In this document: in pieces, positions 1 through 5,874 of the stretch
How positions within the stretch are numbered: position 1 is the stretch's first letter
How the letters are laid out: every line of letters begins with the position of its first letter
Assembly (NCBI GenBank): GCA_002352145.1
Contig: DEHX01000022.1
Coordinates: forward strand, 2,870-9,009
From: Chitinophagaceae bacterium UBA2789
Lineage (GTDB): Bacteria > Bacteroidota > Bacteroidia > Chitinophagales > Chitinophagaceae
Reading direction: 5' to 3'
DNA: 6,140 nucleotides
Made by a program: the position numbers and the translations under genes
The notes under the pieces: model-generated
What the model was told of the DNA's origin: nothing
The model's database searches: none
The model's input: only the letters and a program-made list of their open reading frames with translations

Positions 1-849
1 GAAAGAGGCATGGGCGCCGCCGTGGGACAAGACCCCGAGATCGCCTGCATGGTGGTGGAATGGGTAATGGAAGCCGCTACGATCCCCGTTATAACCAAAC
101 TTACTCCTAACGTACATTCCGTAGTGCCCACCGGCCGCAGTGTAGTAAAGGCAGGCACCAACGGCCTTTCATTAATTAATACAATACAATCGGTTACCGG
201 TATTGACCTGGATACATTCGTTCCCAATCCCTATGTGGCGGGCAAGTCTGTGTTTGGCGGATATTGCGGCCCCGCGGTAAAACCCATCGCTTTAAAAATG
301 CTCACCACCATTGCGCAGGATGAGCTCACAGGCAAAGTACCCATCAGTGGTATTGGCGGCATCAGCACCTGGAAGGATGCGGTGGAGTTTATGCTCCTCG
401 GTGCAAGTAATGTACAAGTATGCACCGCCGTGATGAAGCATGGCTTCCGCATTATTGAAGACCTCTGCGAAGGCCTCAGCAACTGGATGGACGAAAAAGG
501 TTTTAAAACCCTGGATGATTTTATCGGCAAGTCGGTGCCTACCATTACCCATTGGGAAGACCTCGACATCAACTACCACCATATTGCCAAAATCAACCAG
601 GACAAGTGCATCCATTGCGGTCTCTGCTATATTGCCTGCGAAGACACTTCGCACCAGAGCATACGCCTTGAAAAAGGCAACCCGTACAACACTTACACCG
701 TGATTGACGAAGAATGTGTGGGCTGCAATCTCTGCAAACTCGTTTGCCCGGTTGATAATTGTATTACCATGGAAGAACACCGGGTAGCGCCGGAATATCT
801 CAATTGGATTGAGTTTCAGAAAAGAGGACTCCCCTTAAATGACCACTGA
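1..849 (+). CDS. preA: Dihydropyrimidine dehydrogenase subunit PreA, 3' part (5' end outside window)
   Basis: This is the catalytic chain of NAD-dependent dihydropyrimidine dehydrogenase, which reduces uracil and thymine in the cytoplasm with electrons passed from partner PreT. The frame is open from base 1 (ERGMGAAVGQDPE), so the start lies upstream and the in-frame ATG at 10 is internal. Visible parts are the C-terminal half of the FMN-binding TIM barrel (KLTPN, then GISGIGGI-type phosphate-binding glycines) and, near the end, two 4Fe-4S motifs, CIHCGLCYIAC and CVGCNLCKLVC, as in the C-terminus of eukaryotic DPYD. The loop that carries the catalytic Cys in mammalian DPYD (ACGQDPE) reads AVGQDPE here. 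From memory E. coli PreA also has Val, so I do not read this as loss of function. Codon use is GC-richer than in the operon downstream. The last 13 codons are repeated at 880-918. Family assignment is firm; the substrate is known from the family only. Confidence 0.93.
   Translation, partial: ERGMGAAVGQDPEIACMVVEWVMEAATIPVITKLTPNVHSVVPTGRSVVKAGTNGLSLINTIQSVTGIDLDTFVPNPYVAGKSVFGGYCGPAVKPIALKMLTTIAQDELTGKVPISGIGGISTWKDAVEFMLLGASNVQVCTAVMKHGFRIIEDLCEGLSNWMDEKGFKTLDDFIGKSVPTITHWEDLDINYHHIAKINQDKCIHCGLCYIACEDTSHQSIRLEKGNPYNTYTVIDEECVGCNLCKLVCPVDNCITMEEHRVAPEYLNWIEFQKRGLPLNDH
811..849 (+). repeat. Copy 1 of a 39-bp direct repeat (end of preA)
   Basis: These bases encode EFQKRGLPLNDH plus a TGA stop, the natural C-terminus of PreA. 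The same peptide is encoded again at 880-918, in the same frame. The copies differ at six bases, every one silent: AAA/AAG, CTC/CTT, CCC/CCT, TTA/TTG, AAT/AAC and TGA/TAA. Confidence 0.9.
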
Positions 850-853
850 TTCT

Positions 854-880
854 TTTGTCATCCCGAACGCAGTGAGGGAG
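854..880 (+). repeat. REP-like palindromic repeat (CHPERSEG type)
   Basis: The sequence TTTGTCATCCCGAACGCAGT followed by GAGGGAG has short complementary ends (TCCC at 861-864, GGGA at 876-879). It matches the well-known dispersed motif of Bacteroidota and other genomes that is often mistranslated as CHPERSEG. It sits exactly between the two copies of the preA 3' end. Its identity as a genome-wide dispersed element rests on recollection and cannot be counted from this window. Confidence 0.6.
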
Positions 881-918
881 AGTTTCAGAAGAGAGGACTT
901 CCTTTGAACGACCACTAA
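880..918 (+). repeat. Copy 2 of the preA 3' end (displaced gene tail)
   Basis: This second 39-bp unit encodes EFQKRGLPLNDH and a TAA stop, with six silent differences from copy 1. It lies 69 bases (23 codons) downstream, so it is in frame with preA. The bases between are also open after the TGA and would read FFCHPERSEG. Reading through the single TGA would therefore add 22 residues and restore the same C-terminus. The purely silent divergence points to descent from a selected coding copy, such as an allele or paralogue, rather than to decay of a recent local duplication. Confidence 0.85.
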
Positions 919-1237
919 ACGGTTATGATGAATGTTGTATGTTGAATTTTAAATGCACTGCCCCATTCAACATTTATCATTTATAATTCAAAATAATTTT
1001 TGGCCCGGCTGCAGTGCCACTTTCATAGTCTGTGCAGTTTACCCTGAAACAACAAAGGGTCGCACTCTTATACGTCCCGTTTTCATGACAGCAGTTGCTT
1101 CTAGTTAGAATAGATAAACCGAACTATTCAAGGTTACTTTTGCTACCAAACATAGTGATAATAACATCCTATTAAATAAGGAATTATTGAATTATACTGA
1201 CTGCAAAAGAATAATAATTAAAAAATATAATATATGG
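919..1237. other. Non-coding region between preA and the accessory operon
   Basis: I see no supported gene here. The first third holds the hairpin at 925-980. Bases 1001-1105 are GC-richer than what follows and contain an open frame (953-1108, 51 codons, reading ...TTKGRTLIRPVFMTAVASS) with no recognised family and no start signal, so I do not call it. A small inverted repeat, GAATAG at 1108-1113 and CTATTC at 1124-1129, follows. Bases 1130-1237 are very AT-rich and lead into the operon promoter. The GC-rich middle could be a remnant of a dispersed element. Confidence 0.5.
925..980. repeat. Imperfect inverted repeat (hairpin) downstream of preA
   Basis: Bases 925-940 (ATGATGAATGTTGTAT) can pair with 965-980 (ATTCAACATTTATCAT): 14 Watson-Crick pairs, one G-T and one mismatch, around a 24-base loop. 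The flanking AATTTTAAAT and TAATTCAAAAT are of the same low-complexity ATTCA/TGAAT type found as dispersed repeats in many Bacteroidota intergenic regions. A U-run does not follow immediately (AATAATTTTT comes about 12 bases later), so a role in ending preA transcription is possible but unproven. Confidence 0.45.
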
Positions 1238-1267
1238 TTGACATTTTAAATATTTTTCCTATTTTTG
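1238..1267 (+). promoter_or_regulatory. Predicted Bacteroidota-type promoter of the five-gene operon
   Basis: TTG at 1238-1240 and TATTTTTG at 1260-1267 are separated by 19 bases. This fits the Bacteroidota primary-sigma consensus (TTG near -33, TAnnTTTG near -7) at every defined base. Transcription would begin near 1271-1275, just upstream of the ATG at 1288 and downstream of the ATG at 1234, so it also decides the start of the next gene. The surroundings are AT-rich, so a chance match is possible. Confidence 0.55.
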
Positions 1268-1287
1268 TCAACCAGAATAATCAAATT

Positions 1288-2364
1288 ATGGAACAGTTAG
1301 ATGAAAACATCTTTGGAAACAGGTTAAAATTAGCCAGGAAAATGGCTGGCTTTTCCCTGCAAGAACTTGCTGATGCTTTAGAAAATAGGATAACTAAGCA
1401 GTCTCTTAATAAATATGAGATGGGCTTAATGAACCCATCTGGCGAAATGCTTGTAGCCATTTCCAACACTTTAAAAGTAAAACCTGATTATTTTATGAAA
1501 AGAAACCAGGTTGAACTGGGTGAAATTCTTTTCAGAAAAAAAGCCAGCCTTTCTAAAAAGAACGAGGAATCTGTTATAGAGAAAGTTCGGGACTATGTTG
1601 AACGTTATTTAGAAATAGAAAATATTGTTGGGATTAAGACTGAATTCAAAAACCCATTAAAAAACTTAGTAGTTGCCACTAAAAAAGATGTAGAACTTGC
1701 TGCTATCAAGTTGAGAAAAGAATGGGATTTAGGAACTGACCCTATCCCAAATATTATTGAAATGCTGGAGCTAAAAGGAATCAAGTTATTGTTAATTGAT
1801 GATGTGGAAGAGATTGACGGCCTTGCAGTTTTTACTTCATCTGGAATACCGGTAGTGGTAGTAAACACCAGGAATAAACCAATTGAAAGAATAAGGTTTA
1901 CTATCATACATGAGCTTGCACATTTGCTTCTAAATTTTGAAAAGCAAATTGCTGCTGATCCCAAAGAAGTTGAAATATTTTGCCATCTGTTTTCCAGTTG
2001 CTTTTTGATACCAAGCGAAATGCTTACTAAGCTTATCGGTTCTGCAAAAAGAAATTATATACAGATTAATGAACTAATTTCTATCAAAGAATACTACGGC
2101 ATTTCTTTAAGGGCTATTGTTCACAGATTAAAGGAACTTGAAATTATCGTTCCCAGTTACTATGAAAGATGGATGGTATACATGAGCAAAACCTACGGTG
2201 CTAAAAATGAACCTGGAGAATATAAAGGAGAAGAGAAATCAAGAAATTTTGACCTGTTAGTAAACAGAGCTTTGGCTGAAGAACTAATAAGCCTGAGCAA
2301 AGCAGCCGCTCTTTGGAATATAAGTATTAACGAACTAAGAAAAGGATTTATAGGTGTCAGATAA
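1288..2364 (+). CDS. XRE-family HTH / ImmA-IrrE-type Zn metallopeptidase
   Basis: A cytoplasmic DNA-binding protein fused to a zinc peptidase (COG2856-like), 358 residues from this start. Residues ~12-70 form an XRE helix-turn-helix (FSLQELADAL, then SLNKYEMG, the usual Q/S-x-Y-E recognition region). A linker (~75-150) follows, then the peptidase with HELAH at 208-212 (HEXXH) and a conserved downstream Glu near 229 before CFLIP, so the zinc site looks intact. Relatives cleave repressors (ImmA) or control damage responses (IrrE/PprI). The substrate here is unknown. An in-frame ATG at 1234 would add 18 residues, but the promoter at 1238-1267 would lie inside that extension, and the HTH begins just after the MEQLDEN start. 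As first gene of the operon it probably regulates its own promoter and may act as antitoxin to the overlapping PIN protein. Confidence 0.85.
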   Translation: MEQLDENIFGNRLKLARKMAGFSLQELADALENRITKQSLNKYEMGLMNPSGEMLVAISNTLKVKPDYFMKRNQVELGEILFRKKASLSKKNEESVIEKVRDYVERYLEIENIVGIKTEFKNPLKNLVVATKKDVELAAIKLRKEWDLGTDPIPNIIEMLELKGIKLLLIDDVEEIDGLAVFTSSGIPVVVVNTRNKPIERIRFTIIHELAHLLLNFEKQIAADPKEVEIFCHLFSSCFLIPSEMLTKLIGSAKRNYIQINELISIKEYYGISLRAIVHRLKELEIIVPSYYERWMVYMSKTYGAKNEPGEYKGEEKSRNFDLLVNRALAEELISLSKAAALWNISINELRKGFIGVR

Positions 2365-2866
2365 AAAGCAAATAGTGATAAAGGATGCCTGTATCCTCTT
2401 TGACCTGGTTGATTTGAATCTCCTCGGAGACTTTTTTCGGCTTGGCTTTATTGCTTTGACCACGCCGCAGGTGATTGGAGAAGTAACGAATGAAACGCAA
2501 TGGCAGGAAATATCAAAATTTGTTAATAGTGGGCAGCTACAGATTGACAGTGAGGGTGAATTTGCGGAAGTACAAAAAATTTATGATCAGTATCCGGGCT
2601 TAAGCATACCGGATAGCTCTGTGCTTGAATTAGCTTTAAGAAAAAGTGCCATTATTTATAGTTCGGATGGCAGTTTAAGAAAAATATCGGTGAAACAAAG
2701 ACTAACGGTGAGAGGTATATTATGGATAATAGAAGAATTGCATACCAAAGGTTTTTTGGGCAAAGAACAAGCAGTAGATATACTGAATTTATATGAAACA
2801 ATAAATCAGAGGGCGCCGTTGAAAGAAATTAGAAACTTAATTACAAAAATTTTAAAAGAGGATTAA
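2354..2866 (+). CDS. PIN-domain protein, putative VapC-like RNase
   Basis: A 170-residue protein with the PIN layout. Four acidic residues fit the metal site: D11 (strand 1, KDACILFDL), E43 (VIGEV), D87 (IPDSSVLELA) and D105 (SSDGSLRK). The tail VRGILWIIEELHTKGFL resembles the C-terminal part of DUF3368-like PIN proteins. Such proteins are usually Mg-dependent RNases, often toxins. Activity here is inferred from the intact residues. The start is GTG at 2354, 11 bases inside the upstream gene, with AAAAGGA about 8 bases before it, so translation is probably coupled. Pairing with an XRE/Zn-peptidase protein suggests a toxin-antitoxin-like module, with this gene as the nuclease. The stop codon is immediately followed by the next ATG. 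A non-toxic RNA-processing role is also possible. Confidence 0.82.
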   Translation: MSDKKQIVIKDACILFDLVDLNLLGDFFRLGFIALTTPQVIGEVTNETQWQEISKFVNSGQLQIDSEGEFAEVQKIYDQYPGLSIPDSSVLELALRKSAIIYSSDGSLRKISVKQRLTVRGILWIIEELHTKGFLGKEQAVDILNLYETINQRAPLKEIRNLITKILKED

Positions 2867-3670
2867 ATGACTTTAGACAATTGGCTCAAAATTTTACTTG
2901 CAGGTGCATCATTGTGCTTGGGAGCATATTTAGCAGCACTACGTACTAAAATTAGCTCTGACAAAATAAAAAACAAACTGCATTATGGGTTTTATGCGAT
3001 TTGTATTTTGTTCTTTATTGGGTCGGTTGCAACAATTATTTTTTGCTGGGATAATATTTTTTACGAGGAAGAAAAACTCAAGCCCAATTGGTTTGCCATA
3101 GTTGTCGTAATACTATGTATTGCTTCCACAGTTATACTTTTCTTTTATACCAAGAAAAATATTGTTGGTAAACACCAGTATAATCTTAAAGAATTAGACC
3201 CTATTGTAAATAAGTTCACTGAAAATGCTGATAAAAATAATATCAGACTTCTGGCAGGGGATATAAATTTTTTTGGAAATTCTCCCCAAGAGATGGATAA
3301 TAATTCACAATATAGTTGCCTAAAAAGAGAAGGATTCAGGCAAATAGAAATTTTGTGCCTTAGACCCAAAAAAGCGGAAGAGAAAATCAGGTATGGGAAA
3401 ATTCTAAATGACTTACCGCAAGTTCAGCTTAGATATTATAACCCACCAAAAGCTGATTTGAATTTAAGAGGTAGATTAAAAACCTTAAATAATGTTACAC
3501 ACTTATTAATGTACAATAAAATTCAATCTGGCATTTATGAAGCTGTCGTAACTGACACGGCTAATAATAGCGGTGCTTTATATAATCATATCTGGAGCCT
3601 CATTTGGGATTTGGCTGAAAAGCCAACTGCCCAAGAAACAGATGAATACAAGGCACTATTTAGAAACTAA
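2867..3670 (+). CDS. Three-helix membrane protein with soluble C-terminal domain, possibly PLD-like
   Basis: 267 residues. Hydrophobic segments at about 6-25, 41-61 and 75-94 look like membrane helices. The Lys/Arg-rich loop at 26-38 and KK after helix 3 place the large C-terminal part (~105-255) in the cytosol. That part alternates predicted strands and helices (IRLLAGDINFFG, FRQIEILCLRPK, VQLRYYNPP, THLLMYNK, GIYEAVVTDT, ALYNHIWSLIWDLAEKP). The order and the final aromatic helix recall phospholipase-D-like folds, but there is no canonical HxKxxxxD, so activity is doubtful and the fold is a guess. It starts directly after the PIN stop codon, behind AAAAGAGGA, and ends three bases before the radical SAM gene, so it is clearly part of the operon. 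A membrane-anchored sensor or effector is a reasonable reading. I do not recognise the family by name. Confidence 0.75.
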   Translation: MTLDNWLKILLAGASLCLGAYLAALRTKISSDKIKNKLHYGFYAICILFFIGSVATIIFCWDNIFYEEEKLKPNWFAIVVVILCIASTVILFFYTKKNIVGKHQYNLKELDPIVNKFTENADKNNIRLLAGDINFFGNSPQEMDNNSQYSCLKREGFRQIEILCLRPKKAEEKIRYGKILNDLPQVQLRYYNPPKADLNLRGRLKTLNNVTHLLMYNKIQSGIYEAVVTDTANNSGALYNHIWSLIWDLAEKPTAQETDEYKALFRN

Positions 3671-3673
3671 AAA

Positions 3674-5059
3674 ATGAAAGTAATAATTATCAATTCACCA
3701 TTGTTCCGGGAAAGGAATGACCTCTATGACGAGGACTCTTTGCCGCCGCTAGGATTGGGCTATATAGCCACTATCCTGCAAAATAATGGCATTGATGTAA
3801 AACTTATAGATGCTGTACATCAAAGAATACCGTTGGCAGATTTAATAGCAACTGTAAATACAATAAAACCTGAATTCATAGCTATTAATATTTTTACCAC
3901 CAATTATGAACTGGTTAAAGATTTTGCAGAATCTTTGCAGTTTAGCACCCGTCTTATTGTTGGTGGACTTTCCACCAAACATCTTTACCAAAAAATACTT
4001 ACCTGGTCAACTAAAAATCCAATTGATATTGTAACCGGTGATGGCGAGTTGATAACATTGGATATTCTTAAAAATCAGCTCAAGGAAATGCCTTTTTATA
4101 CTCAAGCAAACCGCAGGGTATTTCTTGTTGATGGAAAATCAAAATATGAAGTGAAGGATATTTCAGAAGTACCACTTGACCGCAGTTTTTTCTTAAACGA
4201 ACCTGTTATTCATCCATTAGGTTTTATTGAAGCGAATATTGTTACAAGCCGGGGCTGCATATATAATTGTGCTTTTTGTGCTGCTGCCAGGTCTTTAAAT
4301 AAAGACTATTCCATTCGTGAAAAATCTGAGAATTCTATAATACAGGAATTGATTGGAATAGTTGCTGCATACCCTTCTGTGAACTCAATAAGGGTGTTGG
4401 ATGACCTATTTTTAAAAACAAATGCAACTGTACAGAAAGCTATAAATGTATTTTCTCATTTTAGACTTCAGTGGCGTTCCATGGCCCATGTAATGACTTT
4501 TAACAATGTTGATGACTCTGTTATGAGCCAATTAAAAGACAGTGGATGTTATGAACTTTTTATTGGAATAGAATCGGGTTCGCCAAAAATATTAGGTGAA
4601 ATTAATAAAACTAAAAATGTAGATACAATCCTGAATAATTTAACTAAAGTCTTTAAAGCAGGTATAAATATGAAGGGCTATTTTATTTATGGCTTTCCAG
4701 GAGAAACGCAAGAGGATATGGAAATGACCTTTCAATTGGCAGTTAAATTAAAGGAAATCTCTATTATAAATGGGGTTACTTTCCGTACCAGTGTATTTCA
4801 ATACCGGCCTTATCATGGAACTCAAATCTATCATGACCTGGAAATAAAAGGCGAAAATTTAAAAGTTCAGCAAATACAGCCAAATCAAGGACTGTCGGAG
4901 CTTGTAGGACGGCTGCAATTTAATTTTCATAGTGGCAATTATTCAAAAGTTGACGATAAGCTGCTTCATAACTATATTTACCGCACAATCAACCTGAATG
5001 ACGGTAAAATATTCGCTGGACTTGAATCAAAAAATCAAACCCTGCCGCAAGGTATGTAA
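3674..5059 (+). CDS. Radical SAM protein with N-terminal B12-binding-like domain
   Basis: 461 residues. The N-terminal ~170 residues look like a cobalamin-binding Rossmann domain (KVIIINSPL, PPLGLGYIATILQNNGIDV, IVGGLS, GDGE) but lack DxHxxG, which is common in this class. The radical SAM core follows: SRGCIYNCAFC holds C195, C199 and C202, the CX3CX2C ligands of the 4Fe-4S cluster that cleaves S-adenosylmethionine. Further motifs are VLDDLFLK (~241-248), GIESGS (~298-303) and YFIYGFPGET (~336-345). These are typical of B12-type radical SAM enzymes that methylate or rearrange unreactive carbons. The substrate cannot be read from sequence. The gene starts three bases after the membrane-protein gene, and its last 62 bases overlap the UDG-like gene, so the two are probably co-translated and act together. 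Nucleic acid is the likeliest target by context only. Confidence 0.88.
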   Translation: MKVIIINSPLFRERNDLYDEDSLPPLGLGYIATILQNNGIDVKLIDAVHQRIPLADLIATVNTIKPEFIAINIFTTNYELVKDFAESLQFSTRLIVGGLSTKHLYQKILTWSTKNPIDIVTGDGELITLDILKNQLKEMPFYTQANRRVFLVDGKSKYEVKDISEVPLDRSFFLNEPVIHPLGFIEANIVTSRGCIYNCAFCAAARSLNKDYSIREKSENSIIQELIGIVAAYPSVNSIRVLDDLFLKTNATVQKAINVFSHFRLQWRSMAHVMTFNNVDDSVMSQLKDSGCYELFIGIESGSPKILGEINKTKNVDTILNNLTKVFKAGINMKGYFIYGFPGETQEDMEMTFQLAVKLKEISIINGVTFRTSVFQYRPYHGTQIYHDLEIKGENLKVQQIQPNQGLSELVGRLQFNFHSGNYSKVDDKLLHNYIYRTINLNDGKIFAGLESKNQTLPQGM

Positions 5060-5615
5060 GACCTGTGGGTTATACATTAATCAGTTACCAGTTCTTGATT
5101 TTCTAAAGCAATCACATATTTTTTGGGTTGGTTTATCCGCTGTACAATTTGATGAAGGTGTTGAACATCTTCCTTTATCACCTACAACCCGAACGGGAGC
5201 ATTAATAAACACTATTGAACAGCCTTTGATTGATAATATCGGTTTCTACAAGACAAATCTTGTAAAATGTGTTCCATTGAAAGAAAATGGAAAAATCAGA
5301 TACCCGATAGAGCATGAAATGGAAAAGTGTTACCCCAATTTTCAATTTGAACTGGAAGCTCTTAAACCATCGGTTGTTTTTTTATTAGGGAAACAAGTGT
5401 CCGCTTTTATAATGAAAAAAATGGGAGTTAAAGATGTTTATTTGCCAGATAATTTCAGATATAAGGCACTTGAAATAGGTAATACTTTTTTTGTGCCAGT
5501 TCATCATCCATCTTTTATGTTGGTCTACAAAAGAAAACAGCTTAGCATATACATTAAAAGTATTCAGTCAGTTTGCCGGGATAAAACCAAAAATAAACTT
5601 CTTCAAACTGCATAA
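4998..5615 (+). CDS. Uracil-DNA glycosylase superfamily protein with putative 4Fe-4S cluster
   Basis: 205 residues, similar to family 4/5-type uracil-DNA glycosylases. C20 and C23 (CKTC) plus C91 and C111 match the four cluster cysteines of that family; C16 is extra. FYKTNLVKCVPL (~83-94) matches the TNxVKC motif whose Asn contacts the base, and HHPSF (~169-173) matches the HPS motif. The first motif, normally GEAPG with an acidic residue, reads GLSAVQ (~45-50), so the catalytic position is altered. The protein may bind a modified base or cleave by other residues rather than remove plain uracil. The start overlaps the radical SAM gene by 62 bases in another frame; no later in-frame ATG precedes the Cys motif, though a TTG lies at 5022. 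It is the last gene of the operon, and no clear + strand terminator follows. Confidence 0.85.
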   Translation: MTVKYSLDLNQKIKPCRKVCKTCGLYINQLPVLDFLKQSHIFWVGLSAVQFDEGVEHLPLSPTTRTGALINTIEQPLIDNIGFYKTNLVKCVPLKENGKIRYPIEHEMEKCYPNFQFELEALKPSVVFLLGKQVSAFIMKKMGVKDVYLPDNFRYKALEIGNTFFVPVHHPSFMLVYKRKQLSIYIKSIQSVCRDKTKNKLLQTA

Positions 5616-5822
5616 ACTGTTCCCCCGTTATCCGGAGTCTTCGGGTTAATAATAACTCTTGAACTGTAGGATAGTTGTGCTGAGACTGCTTCTCAGTACC
5701 GGCTTTGCCAAAAGCCGTCAAAAAGTTGCAGTTATATTCCTTAATGCACCTCTCCCTTGCCGGTTTTGCAGCAGGCTAATTCCCGGGCATTGCTCAATGC
5801 AACCACTAATATCCACTGCAAT
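5616..5822. other. Non-coding region between convergent transcripts
   Basis: I see no supported gene. It contains small hairpins, two of them adjacent (5680-5696 and 5700-5717), and a 5-bp one (GCATT/AATGC) near 5787-5801. On the - strand a frame of about 70 codons stays open across its left part into the 3' end of the UDG-like gene, but it lacks a plausible start and any recognisable motif. Base composition is closer to that of preA than to that of the operon, so the right edge of the AT-rich insert may lie near 5615. Confidence 0.45.
5680..5717. repeat. Pair of adjacent small hairpins
   Basis: CTGAGA at 5680-5685 pairs with TCTCAG at 5691-5696 (loop CTGCT). CGGCTTT at 5700-5706 pairs perfectly with AAAGCCG at 5711-5717 (loop GCCA). 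Only three bases separate them. No T-run follows on the + strand (TCAAAAAG), so these are not convincing terminators. They could stabilise the 3' end of the operon mRNA or be part of an unrecognised dispersed repeat. Confidence 0.4.
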
Positions 5823-5853
5823 AAAAAAAGCCACCTCCTTACGGAAGTGGCTT
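5823..5853 (-). terminator. Intrinsic terminator of the Cys-rich protein gene
   Basis: Read on the - strand, AAGCCACTTCC and GGAGGTGGCTT form an 11-bp stem (one G-T pair) around GTAA. The T-run continues from the stem, with seven Ts complementary to the As at 5823-5829. It begins about 20 bases beyond the stop codon of the - strand gene. On the + strand the stem is followed by TAAATG, so termination there would be weak. Confidence 0.88.
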
Positions 5854-5874
5854 AAATGTTTATGACAACATTTT

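Noticed and set aside
911..918. ACCACTAA occurs both at the end of the preA tail copy (911-918) and near the other side of the operon (5802-5809), suggesting att-like direct repeats.
   Set aside because: Only 8 bases are shared, flanks differ, and no integrase or recombinase gene is present; chance is a sufficient explanation.
850..1000. The repeats after preA considered as a CRISPR array.
   Set aside because: Only two repeat copies, in coding frame, with no regular spacers and no cas genes.
953..1108. Open frame of 51 codons on the + strand after preA.
   Set aside because: No start signal or recognisable family, and it begins inside the hairpin repeat; treated as non-coding.
1147..1154. 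TATGTTTG on the - strand, a perfect TAnnTTTG.
   Set aside because: No TTG at the right upstream distance and no - strand gene downstream.
5659..5865. Open frame of 68 codons on the + strand after the UDG-like gene.
   Set aside because: It runs through the - strand terminator, has no recognisable domain and an unlikely composition (Arg/Leu/Ser-rich).
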